This document shows positions 56,782 through 64,000 of a stretch of 64,000 nt of DNA, in pieces; positions within the stretch are counted from its first letter, which is position 1, and every line of letters starts with the position of its first letter. Origin of the DNA: Buttiauxella agrestis ATCC 33320 (GTDB taxonomy: Bacteria > Pseudomonadota > Gammaproteobacteria > Enterobacterales > Enterobacteriaceae); the NCBI GenBank assembly GCA_024169445.1, contig JALKFA010000001.1, forward strand, positions 2,418,001 to 2,482,000, read 5' to 3'. Both the position numbers and the translations under genes were made by a program. The notes under the pieces were generated by a model. The model was not told the origin of the DNA and made no database searches. It worked only from the letters and a program-made list of their open reading frames with translations.

Positions 56782-58224
56782 ATGTCTGTCACTCGTAAGC
56801 TCAGCACTAACAAGTACAGCACTAAACAGCGTGCGCAAGATCGAGCGCGAATCCTCCAGATTCTGTTAACCAACAAAGCGGTTGCCACCGGTATTCTCGG
56901 CAAGTTTCCGCAACCAGATGTCCATACCCCAGAGCAAGATATTGCCGAAATCGTCAAGCTGGTAGCAAGACTGCCCGCCGCCGATTTGGCCGACGTACTG
57001 GAAGCACTTCCCAGCGAAGAGCGCCATGCGTTGTGGAGCCTGGTCAAAGATGATGAACGCGGCAAAGTACTGATCGAAGCCTCCGAAACCGTCTGGGACG
57101 ACCTGATCGAAGGCATGAGCGATAAAGCTTTATTGAATATTATTCGCCCACTGGATATCGACGACCAAATCTATCTTGCACAATATTTGCCTCGTGATCT
57201 GATGGGGCGCTTGCTGGCCACTCTGCCGCAAGAGGAACGGGCTCGCGTCAGGCAAGTCCTGCACTACGAAAAACACAGTGTTGGCGCGATCATGGATTTC
57301 GAAGTGATCACCGTGCGTGCTGATGTCACGCTGGCGGTGGTGCAACGCTTTCTACGCCTACGCGGAAAAGTGCCGCAAAACACCGATAAAGTTTTTGTTA
57401 CCACGCGTGATAAAACGCTGCTCGGGGAATTGGGGCTAACCACCATTTTGCTGCACGCGCCGCAAACGTTGGTGCTTAACGTGATGGACGATAATCCCAC
57501 CTGTTTTGCCCCCGAGGATGATGATGAGGCTGCGGCGCGAACCTTCGAACGTGATGACTTAATCAGTGCGGCAGTTATCGACAGCAGCGGTAAACTGATT
57601 GGCCGTTTGACCATCGATGAAATCGTTGATGTGGTTTATGAAGAAACCGATAATGATTTGCGCCGCATGGGTGGCTTGAGTGCTGAAGAAGATGTTTTTG
57701 CTCCAGTCAGCAAAGCAGTCAAAGCACGTTGGGCGTGGCTTGCGATTAACTTGTGCACCGCGTTTGTTGCTTCACGCGTTATCGGCCTGTTTGAACATAC
57801 TATCTCGCAACTGGTGGCACTGGCATCACTAATGCCGATTGTCGCGGGTATCGGCGGGAATACCGGAAACCAGACTATCACCATGATTGTGCGCGCATTA
57901 GCGCTACAACATATTCAGCCGGGTAACTTTTCGTTCCTGGTGCTGCGTGAACTGGGCGTCGCGCTGTTCAACGGCATCATCTGGGGTGGCGTGATGGGTT
58001 GTGTCACCTGGCTACTCTACGACGACCTCGCGTTAGGCGGCGTGATGACGCTGGCGATGGTGCTCAATTTATTGGTGGCATCGCTGATGGGCGTGCTGAT
58101 CCCGATGATTATGATGCGGTTGGGAAAAGATCCGGCAGTCGGTTCGAGTGTGTTGATTACCGCTATCACCGACACCGGAGGCTTCTTTATTTTCCTTGGG
58201 CTTGCGACAATCTTTCTACTTTAA
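56782..58224 (+). CDS. mgtE: MgtE-family magnesium transporter
   Basis: A 480-residue Mg2+ channel-type transporter. An N-terminal acidic MgtE_N superhelix region (DIAEIVKLVARLPAADLADVLEALPSEE), two CBS segments (MDFEVITVRADVTLA and DDLISAAVIDSSGKLIGRLTIDEIVDVV) and five C-terminal membrane helices are visible. The conserved pore motifs MPIVAGIGGNTGNQ and TDTGGFFIFLG are present. CBS domains sense Mg2+ in the known family. E. coli K-12 has no mgtE, but other enterobacteria do. It follows yojI after its terminator and converges with ybdM, with six bases between stops. Confidence 0.93.
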   Translation: MSVTRKLSTNKYSTKQRAQDRARILQILLTNKAVATGILGKFPQPDVHTPEQDIAEIVKLVARLPAADLADVLEALPSEERHALWSLVKDDERGKVLIEASETVWDDLIEGMSDKALLNIIRPLDIDDQIYLAQYLPRDLMGRLLATLPQEERARVRQVLHYEKHSVGAIMDFEVITVRADVTLAVVQRFLRLRGKVPQNTDKVFVTTRDKTLLGELGLTTILLHAPQTLVLNVMDDNPTCFAPEDDDEAAARTFERDDLISAAVIDSSGKLIGRLTIDEIVDVVYEETDNDLRRMGGLSAEEDVFAPVSKAVKARWAWLAINLCTAFVASRVIGLFEHTISQLVALASLMPIVAGIGGNTGNQTITMIVRALALQHIQPGNFSFLVLRELGVALFNGIIWGGVMGCVTWLLYDDLALGGVMTLAMVLNLLVASLMGVLIPMIMMRLGKDPAVGSSVLITAITDTGGFFIFLGLATIFLL

Positions 58225-58230
58225 ACGCGG

Positions 58231-58875
58231 TTATTTTACCGTCCAGGCTTGTGAGAACTGGCGATGGCTAAACAGTTCGAACAGGCCGCAAACCTGCTTG
58301 AGTCGCAACACTTCGTCCGTATCCATTCCCAACTCAATACCGATTTTCGAGTCATCCCAACCCAGTTGTGACAACTCGCGCACGATTTCAGCCATCGCAT
58401 TAATTTGATGACGCCCGCGAGCACGGTTATGACGAATAGTGGCTGCCATGCGGCGGTTCTTGTCATTATTTACCTGAGGCATCAGAACAACTGGCACATA
58501 CCCCTTGAGTCGTTTGTTCAATTCACCGGCTTTGCTGCTGATTTCAAAACGATGAAAACCATCAATGATAACGAATTGATCGGTACTCTCATCGCATGTC
58601 GCGACAATCGGGTGAGTAAACCCGTCCTGTATCAGCGAGGTATTTAACAGCGCTTTCTCCGCAGGTGCCACGTTATTCGGGTTGTAATCATTCGCTTTTA
58701 TTTCTTGTGTTTTCATCCAGATAACGCAATCAACTGGCTCATTTTTGAAAGGGCTACATTCATGCAATGCGACTTTCACTTGATTGATCGACGTTATGCG
58801 CTGAGCTTCCGGCATTGCAGTTAGAAGAGTGCGTAATGAAGCGGTAATTTCTTCAACTGTCATATTATTTTCCAT
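58231..58875 (-). CDS. ybdM: YbdM, ParB-like nuclease-fold protein (IbrB-like)
   Basis: A 214-residue protein with a ParB N-terminal-like domain: DGFHRFEIS and the basic RRMAATIRHNRARGRH stretch are the recognisable core, followed by a helix-turn-helix-like segment ELSQLGWDDSKIGIELGMDTDEVLRL. It corresponds to E. coli YbdM/IbrB, which works with IbrA in immunoglobulin-binding gene regulation. Two ATG starts are possible: 58875 has AGGAG eleven bases upstream and overlaps ybdN by 16 bases, while 58863 would overlap ybdN's stop as ATGA. I prefer 58875. Converges with mgtE. Confidence 0.8.
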   Translation of the reverse strand: MENNMTVEEITASLRTLLTAMPEAQRITSINQVKVALHECSPFKNEPVDCVIWMKTQEIKANDYNPNNVAPAEKALLNTSLIQDGFTHPIVATCDESTDQFVIIDGFHRFEISSKAGELNKRLKGYVPVVLMPQVNNDKNRRMAATIRHNRARGRHQINAMAEIVRELSQLGWDDSKIGIELGMDTDEVLRLKQVCGLFELFSHRQFSQAWTVK

Positions 58876-60074
58876 ATCTGACGTTTCTCCTGAATACGTT
58901 GGATGTAACGTTTGTAACTACTTGATTTATTAGGGCTGAATGAAAGTGTTCGGCACCAGTAATCGTTGTTTAATAACACTTTGCAGATACGCCGCCATGA
59001 GGGCATATCCTTGCTTCCGGTATCTTTTTCTTGGGTATCAGGAATATCGTCGGGGAAGCCTCGTGTCTGATACCAGCGCAAGTAAACTGCTATTTTATTG
59101 CGATAATGCTCGGCGGTGGTGTCGGGAATACTGTCGAGCAGCGCCATGGCGTACTCACGCCAGGTGAGGTGTTCTGGTTTATTAATCTGCCGACGGGCGT
59201 AGAAATCCCCTTTTTCTGAGGCGTATAAACAGCCGCTATTTGCCCCGCTGACGCGTGTGCACATCAACGCCCATTTTTCCGGCTCGAGTACGTGGTAAAG
59301 CCATAAACCTTGCCGCTGATCCATGCCAAATGGTTCGCAAATTCGCATATGGCGCATGGGAACCCCAGCCTGATACATCAGAGAATACAGTGTGTTGCAG
59401 GTTTCATTTGTCTGGGAAAACCACGTCCAGATATCGGCAGTTTTCCAATCATAGATGGGATAAACATTATAAGCGTGTCCCTTTGCGGTGGCGGTCGTCC
59501 AGGGCTTGTCGTCGGCATAACGTAATTTTTTGTTTGAGGCGATGCTCAGGAAGCGGTGATAGGACTCATCCGCACGAATACCAATCATCACAGCCGCTGG
59601 GTTTGATGCGGAAAACCATTCAGAAAATGCACCGACAAAGGCTTCAAAGCTCATTGCATACTTATAAAAGGGGAAAAAGTTACCATCAGTAATGGCATTT
59701 GATGGGGGTTGGCGAACCCAGGAAACGCCCTCCTGCCAGCACGTCCATTCTGGTTGAAATTGTGAAACTGAATTCGGCGTAGTAAGGGGAAGGGCAACCC
59801 AGTAAAAGTCATCGACTACATCTTTGTACTGTTCACGCATCTTTTCGATAACCGAAATGGTGTGGCTAAATTGTGCTTCCCAGTCGACAAACAGAATGCT
59901 GATTTTCCGCTTGAGTTGGCGTGCGACCATAGCGGTTAAATGAAACATTAACGTGGAATCTTTTCCGCCGGAAAATGAGATGCAAATGCGGTCGAAGTTA
60001 GTGAATGTCCAGTGAATACGTTCAAGGGATGCCTGTAACACATTTTGCTGGAGAGGAATTTTATGTGAAGACAT
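58860..60074 (-). CDS. ybdN: YbdN, PAPS-reductase-family protein (IbrA-like)
   Basis: A 404-residue protein of the adenine nucleotide alpha hydrolase/PAPS reductase fold. The PP-motif SFSGGKDSTLMFHL near residue 35 binds ATP. No sulfate-reduction CCxxRKxxPL motif is visible; the family has a C-terminal DUF3440-like extension, and a number of Trp/Cys residues (for example VSGANSGCLYASEKGDFYARR) lie in it. E. coli YbdN is similar in length and paired with YbdM. It is related in fold to DndC, but no dnd or other modification genes are nearby. Its chemical role is not known. Confidence 0.82.
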   Translation of the reverse strand: MSSHKIPLQQNVLQASLERIHWTFTNFDRICISFSGGKDSTLMFHLTAMVARQLKRKISILFVDWEAQFSHTISVIEKMREQYKDVVDDFYWVALPLTTPNSVSQFQPEWTCWQEGVSWVRQPPSNAITDGNFFPFYKYAMSFEAFVGAFSEWFSASNPAAVMIGIRADESYHRFLSIASNKKLRYADDKPWTTATAKGHAYNVYPIYDWKTADIWTWFSQTNETCNTLYSLMYQAGVPMRHMRICEPFGMDQRQGLWLYHVLEPEKWALMCTRVSGANSGCLYASEKGDFYARRQINKPEHLTWREYAMALLDSIPDTTAEHYRNKIAVYLRWYQTRGFPDDIPDTQEKDTGSKDMPSWRRICKVLLNNDYWCRTLSFSPNKSSSYKRYIQRIQEKRQIWKII

Positions 60075-60407
60075 TATTGTTGGTCATGTAATAATTAAAG
60101 ATATTTATGATATATCAATATAAACATGATGTTATGTGGCATTTTATTGTTTTTTTATTTTTAGCTCTAATATCTAAAAATAAATTTAATGGTAATTTAA
60201 AAATATATTTAGCATTGATTTATATATTATTTGAATATAATTCAGGTGCCATATTGGTATTGAATGAAACTTGTCTGGCTTCATGCTCATGTAACAGGCA
60301 ACCAGGGTTTGGATCAAGTTTCCGGCTTTCTTGCCGATAAGTTCTGTAAATTCCTTCTTAGCATCGTTATATTGTGCGCTACATAACGAAACTCAATGGA
60401 GTAAAAC
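60075..60407. other. AT-rich junction between ybdN and modA
   Basis: A 333-base gap. Bases 60075-60250 are roughly four-fifths A/T, much more than the surrounding genes, with a spurious hydrophobic 77-codon frame (60107-60340). No acrZ and no modE are seen here, although E. coli has both beside modA. The right end holds the ModE operator and a ribosome binding site. Confidence 0.7.
60364..60389 (+). promoter_or_regulatory. ModE operator of modABC
   Basis: TCGTTATATTG then a short centre and CTACATAACGA: the two ends match the E. coli ModE-molybdate operator almost exactly. It is 19 bases before the modA ATG. It implies repression of modABC by molybdate-bound ModE encoded elsewhere. Confidence 0.9.
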
Positions 60408-61181
60408 ATGGCTAAGCAGTGGGTACGTCTGGCATTCGGCGCGGCACTGAGCGTCACAATGGCCGCGCAAGCATTCGCCGATAACAACAAAATTACCGTT
60501 TTTGCTGCCGCATCGTTAACTAACGCGATGCAGGATATTGCGACCCAATATCAGAAAGGGAAGACGGTCGAAATTGCCTCTTCTTTCGCTTCATCTTCAA
60601 CGCTGGCGCGCCAAATTGAAGCTGGCGCACCTGCTGATTTATTCATTTCTGCCGACCAGAAATGGATGGATTACGTGCTCAGCAAAGATGCGATTAAAGC
60701 CGATTCCCGTGAAACACTGCTCGGCAACAGTCTGGTAGTGGTGGCACCTAAAGCCAGCAATATTGGCGATGTTGCGATTAATGCTAAAACTGACTGGGCT
60801 GCGTTGCTGAAAGGTGGCCGCCTTGCTGTGGGTGATCCAGACCACGTTCCGGCAGGCATTTATGCCAAAGAAGCGCTGCAAAAATTAGGTGCCTGGGATA
60901 CGCTATCACCACAATTAGCTCCGGCAGAAGATGTCCGCGGCGCCCTGGCATTGGTTGAACGTGACGAAGCACCGATAGGTATCGTGTATGGTTCCGATGC
61001 CGTAGCCAGTAAAGGTGTGAAAGTGGTGGGTACATTCCCTGAATATTCCCACAAAAAAGTGGAATACCCGATTGCCATTGTGAAAGGCCACGACAACCCA
61101 ACGGTAAGTGCGTTTTATACTTATCTGAAAGGACCGGAAGCGGCTGCTATCTTCCAACGTTACGGATTTACGACCAAATAA
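60408..61181 (+). CDS. modA: ModA, periplasmic molybdate-binding protein
   Basis: A 257-residue periplasmic binding protein. A signal peptide (MAKQWVRLAFGAALSVTMAAQAFA) precedes NNKITVFAAASLTNAMQDIA, the ModA start with the oxyanion-binding Ser. Other ligand-region motifs are SFASSSTLARQIEAGAPADLFIS and GDPDHVPAGIYAKEAL. The ATG follows GGAGTAAAAC. Its stop overlaps the modB start by one base (TAATG). Confidence 0.96.
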   Translation: MAKQWVRLAFGAALSVTMAAQAFADNNKITVFAAASLTNAMQDIATQYQKGKTVEIASSFASSSTLARQIEAGAPADLFISADQKWMDYVLSKDAIKADSRETLLGNSLVVVAPKASNIGDVAINAKTDWAALLKGGRLAVGDPDHVPAGIYAKEALQKLGAWDTLSPQLAPAEDVRGALALVERDEAPIGIVYGSDAVASKGVKVVGTFPEYSHKKVEYPIAIVKGHDNPTVSAFYTYLKGPEAAAIFQRYGFTTK

Positions 61182-61873
61182 TGATATTGACCGATCCCGA
61201 ATGGCAGGCGGTACTGCTGAGCCTGAAAGTCTCAACCCTTGCGGTGTTGTTTAGTCTTCCTTTTGGGATCTTCTTTGCCTGGGTGCTGGTGCGTTGCCGG
61301 TTCCCTGGCAAAGCCCTGCTCGACAGCATTATCCATCTTCCCTTAGTGCTCCCGCCCGTGGTGGTCGGTTACTTATTGCTGATTGCAATGGGGCGACGTG
61401 GCGTGATTGGCGCCTGGATTTACGATGTTTTTGGTATCACTTTTGCTTTCAGTTGGCGCGGAGCGGTACTGGCTGCCGCGGTGATGTCCTTCCCGCTGAT
61501 GGTACGAGCGATTCGCCTGGCGCTGGAAGGCGTAGATATGAAACTCGAACAGGCTGCTCGCACATTGGGAGCCGGGCGCTGGCGGGTATTTTGCACCATC
61601 ACGCTACCGTTGACCCTACCGGGCATTATTGCCGGAACGGTGCTGGCGTTTGCCCGTTCACTTGGCGAATTCGGCGCAACTATTACCTTCGTTTCAAATA
61701 TTCCCGGCGAAACCCGCACTATTCCTTCGGCGATGTACACCCTGATTCAAACTCCTGGCGGCGAAAATGCGGCAGCACGTTTGTGCGTGATTTCGATTGT
61801 ATTAGCGCTGGTGTCTTTGCTGGTGGCGGAATGGCTGGCACGACAGAGCCGTAAGCGGATAGGGGCAGTCTGA
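61181..61873 (+). CDS. modB: ModB, molybdate ABC permease
   Basis: A 230-residue inner-membrane permease with about five hydrophobic segments. The EAA loop that docks with ModC is [22 protein letters not shown], near residue 125. It starts in the modA stop codon and its stop shares one base with the modC start (TGATG), so all three genes are coupled. Confidence 0.96.
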   Translation: MILTDPEWQAVLLSLKVSTLAVLFSLPFGIFFAWVLVRCRFPGKALLDSIIHLPLVLPPVVVGYLLLIAMGRRGVIGAWIYDVFGITFAFSWRGAVLAAAVMSFPLMVRAIRLALEGVDMKLEQAARTLGAGRWRVFCTITLPLTLPGIIAGTVLAFARSLGEFGATITFVSNIPGETRTIPSAMYTLIQTPGGENAAARLCVISIVLALVSLLVAEWLARQSRKRIGAV

Positions 61874-62931
61874 TGCTGGAACTCAATTTTGTTCAGACGC
61901 TGGGCGAACATCGTCTTGAGATAAACGAAACCTTACCCGGCATGGGCATTACGGCAGTATTTGGCGTTTCAGGTGCCGGGAAAACCTCGCTGATTAATGC
62001 GATTAGTGGTCTGACACATCCGCAACAAGGCCGGATCGTGCTTAATGATCGGGTGTTGAGCGACGCAGAAAAGAAGCATTTTCTGGCCCCGGAAAAACGT
62101 CGTATTGGTTATGTATTCCAGGACGCACGCCTGTTCCCGCATTACCGCGTGCGTGGCAACCTGAAATACGGTATGCACAGATCCGCCGCAGGGCAGTTCG
62201 ACAAAATGGTCGCGTTACTCGGTATTGAACCGTTGCTTGAGCGCTTCCCGTGGAGCCTTTCGGGCGGTGAAAAACAGCGTGTGGCGATTGGCCGTGCCTT
62301 GCTGACATCTCCAGAACTGTTGTTGCTTGATGAGCCGCTCGCCTCGCTGGATATTCCGCGTAAGCGTGAATTGCTGCCATATTTGCAGCGGCTGGCGCGA
62401 GAAATTAACATCCCGATGCTTTACGTCAGCCACTCGCTGGAGGAAATTCTCCACCTGGCAGATAAAGTGCTGGTGCTGGATGCGGGTAAAGTGAAAGCCT
62501 TTGGCAATCTGGAAGAAGTGTGGGGCAGTAGCGTGATGCACCCGTGGTTACCGAAAGAGCAGCAAAGTAGCGTGCTCAAAGTGACCGTACTGGAACATCA
62601 TCCGCATTACGCGATGACTGCACTGGCGCTGGGCGATCAGCATTTGTGGGTCAATAAACTGGATAAACCGTTGCAAGCGTCGTTACGCATTCGCATCCAG
62701 GCCTCAGATGTTTCATTGATTCTTCAGCCGCCAGTCAACAGCAGCATCCGTAACGTGTTGCGGGCGAAAGTCGCGCAATGTTATGACGATGAAGGGCAGG
62801 TGGAAGTGCAACTGGAAGTCGGGTCGAGAACGTTGTGGGCGCGGATTAGCCCGTGGGCGCGGGACGAGCTAATGATAAAACCGGGGCAATGGTTGTATGC
62901 GCAAATTAAGAGTGTTTCGATAACCGCGTGA
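61873..62931 (+). CDS. modC: ModC, molybdate ABC ATPase
   Basis: A 352-residue ATPase. Walker [11 protein letters not shown], the Q-loop [12 protein letters not shown], the signature [15 protein letters not shown] and Walker [10 protein letters not shown] are in order within the first 170 residues. The C-terminal MOP-type molybdate-sensing region follows from about residue 290. Its ATG overlaps the modB stop by one base. Confidence 0.97.
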   Translation: MLELNFVQTLGEHRLEINETLPGMGITAVFGVSGAGKTSLINAISGLTHPQQGRIVLNDRVLSDAEKKHFLAPEKRRIGYVFQDARLFPHYRVRGNLKYGMHRSAAGQFDKMVALLGIEPLLERFPWSLSGGEKQRVAIGRALLTSPELLLLDEPLASLDIPRKRELLPYLQRLAREINIPMLYVSHSLEEILHLADKVLVLDAGKVKAFGNLEEVWGSSVMHPWLPKEQQSSVLKVTVLEHHPHYAMTALALGDQHLWVNKLDKPLQASLRIRIQASDVSLILQPPVNSSIRNVLRAKVAQCYDDEGQVEVQLEVGSRTLWARISPWARDELMIKPGQWLYAQIKSVSITA

Positions 62932-62936
62932 ATTAC

Positions 62937-62962
62937 TGGCGGGCGTGTTTCGCTGCCCGCCA
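62937..62962. terminator. Hairpin between modC and ybhA
   Basis: A perfect TGGCGGGC/GCCCGCCA stem with a ten-base loop between the convergent 3' ends. Only an AT-rich tract follows on either side, not a clean T run, so it is a likely but weak bidirectional terminator. Confidence 0.55.
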
Positions 62963-62972
62963 ATAAAATTCA

Positions 62973-63791
62973 TTACAACAAATGCTTATAAATCGTCTCG
63001 GCGATACCGGTTTCCAGATTGGTGCCAATCACCAAATCGGCACGGGCTTTAATTGCCTCATCGGCATTGCCCATTGCCACACCGAGTCCGGCAGTTTCCA
63101 GCATACTCAAATCGTTAAAATTATCGCCAAAGGCAATGACCTGGCTCATTGATAAACCTTGAGATGCAACCCATTGCGCTAAGCGATTGCCTTTGCTGTT
63201 GCCGCGTTGTGCCACATCAACCTGATCATGCCATGACCACTCACACGACAGACCTAGTTCTTGCTCCACAACCTGTGTGAAGTTTTGCAATTTCACAGTG
63301 TCTTCATCAGTCAGCGCAAACTTCCAGATAGCATCCACTTCATGTGCGGCTTCGCGCAGAGAATTCACATGGCGGAACACCGGGCGCTGAGATTCTGGCA
63401 AGGATTTAGCCCAGTTCTCGGTACGCAAAACATGACCTGTCGGTTCCTGATACAGCATCGCATCATCGACATACATCAACCCATGAACGTTATGGGTATC
63501 CAGTAGGTCAATCAACTGGTTAGCTTGTTGAGGCTGCAAAGGATCGGATGAAAGCACCTTTTTTGCATGATAATCATACAAGTAAGTACCGTTACAGCAA
63601 ATTGCAGGTGTTTCCAGAGCCAGTGCCTGATAAAAAGGATGGATGGCAACGTGATGGCGGCCCGTCACAATGACAACTTTCACGCCAGCGTCACGCGCGC
63701 GTTGTAAAGCTGTCAGTGATTCAGGAAGAATGGTTTTTTGCGGCGTGAGTAACGTGCCGTCAAGATCAAGGGCGATTACGCGATAAGTCAT
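62973..63791 (-). CDS. ybhA: YbhA, HAD-superfamily phosphatase
   Basis: A 272-residue Cof-type HAD phosphatase, homologous to E. coli YbhA, which dephosphorylates pyridoxal phosphate and some sugar phosphates. The nucleophile motif VIALDLDGTLL is near the N-terminus, motif II is VVIVTGRHH, the lysine of motif III is in GNSKGNRLA and motif IV is AFGDNFNDLSMLE. Length equals the E. coli protein. It sits between modC and pgl as in E. coli. Confidence 0.95.
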   Translation of the reverse strand: MTYRVIALDLDGTLLTPQKTILPESLTALQRARDAGVKVVIVTGRHHVAIHPFYQALALETPAICCNGTYLYDYHAKKVLSSDPLQPQQANQLIDLLDTHNVHGLMYVDDAMLYQEPTGHVLRTENWAKSLPESQRPVFRHVNSLREAAHEVDAIWKFALTDEDTVKLQNFTQVVEQELGLSCEWSWHDQVDVAQRGNSKGNRLAQWVASQGLSMSQVIAFGDNFNDLSMLETAGLGVAMGNADEAIKARADLVIGTNLETGIAETIYKHLL

Positions 63792-63933
63792 TTAGGGTTC
63801 CAGTCAAATTCAGAATCATAAGGCCTGTGCCGATGTTACACCGCTTGCGGCGTTGTTCAAAATGACAACACGAAGCGGCAAAACGCACTACCCTTGTGAC
63901 TATTACTCAAGACGTTGGGAGGAGAGATAATTC

Positions 63934-64000
63934 ATGAAACAAACCGTTTATACCGCCAGCCCGGAAAGCCAGCAAATCCACGTTTGGCAACTTAATTCTG
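63934..64000 (+). CDS. pgl: Pgl, 6-phosphogluconolactonase (5' part, cut by window end)
   Basis: The first 22 codons of pgl: MKQTVYTASPESQQIHVWQL is close to the start of E. coli Pgl, the beta-propeller 6-phosphogluconolactonase of the pentose phosphate pathway. A strong GGAGGAGAG precedes the ATG. Divergent from ybhA, as in E. coli. The rest is outside the window. Confidence 0.88.
   Translation, partial: MKQTVYTASPESQQIHVWQLNS

Noticed and set aside
60107-60340. 77-codon hydrophobic frame in the AT-rich ybdN-modA gap
   Set aside because: No plausible ribosome binding site, composition typical of AT-rich noncoding DNA, and no similarity to AcrZ.

Overview
The window is chromosomal DNA from a member of the Enterobacteriaceae. 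Proteins such as GlpT, NrdA, NrdB, RcsB, GyrA and RcsC read almost like their Escherichia coli counterparts as I remember them, and most gene order follows the E. coli menD to yojI segment. Codon use and intergenic repeats point to a relative of Escherichia, Enterobacter, Kluyvera or Buttiauxella; I cannot fix the genus. No tRNA, rRNA, IS element, prophage or CRISPR array was seen.

Layout: (1) 1-4984, menaquinone genes menD (3' part)-menH-menB-menC-menE. (2) 4985-8708, a KatA-type catalase where E. coli has the arn/pmrD polymyxin-resistance genes, then yfaZ and yfaY. (3) 8711-15456, the divergent glpABC and glpTQ glycerol-3-phosphate operons. (4) 15489-19252, nrdAB-yfaE, aerobic ribonucleotide reductase, with DnaA and NrdR sites. 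(5) 20006-27973, autotransporter yfaL, ubiG, gyrA and an ASCH-domain gene. (6) 28087-35364, atoSC and atoDAEB for short-chain fatty acid use, with a sigma-54 promoter and a long palindromic activator site. (7) 35536-44976, the Rcs phosphorelay (rcsC, rcsB, rcsD), the micF sRNA, porin ompC and flavin transferase apbE. (8) 45005-53036, an eight-gene, tightly coupled minus-strand operon inserted between apbE and ada. (9) 53249-58224, ada-alkB, yojI and an MgtE magnesium transporter. (10) 58231-64000, the ybdN-ybdM pair, then modABC, ybhA and the start of pgl.

The main accessory feature is region 8. It encodes a ketoacyl-ACP synthase III-like condensing enzyme with a full Cys-His-Asn triad, two paralogous extended SDR dehydrogenases, a metallo-beta-lactamase-fold hydrolase, an adenylate-forming enzyme, a small alpha/beta-hydrolase-like protein and two glycosyltransferases (a ceramide-glucosyltransferase-like GT and a GT1/UGT type). 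Together they look like a pathway that condenses acyl chains, reduces and activates the product and then glycosylates it, i.e. an uncharacterised glycolipid or glycosylated lipid-like metabolite. The product is inference.

The junction between yojI/mgtE and ybdNM/modABC joins genes that are far apart in E. coli, and modE and acrZ are not next to modA although the ModE operator is intact. Statements about E. coli gene order, lengths and known regulatory sites are from memory; no database search was run.
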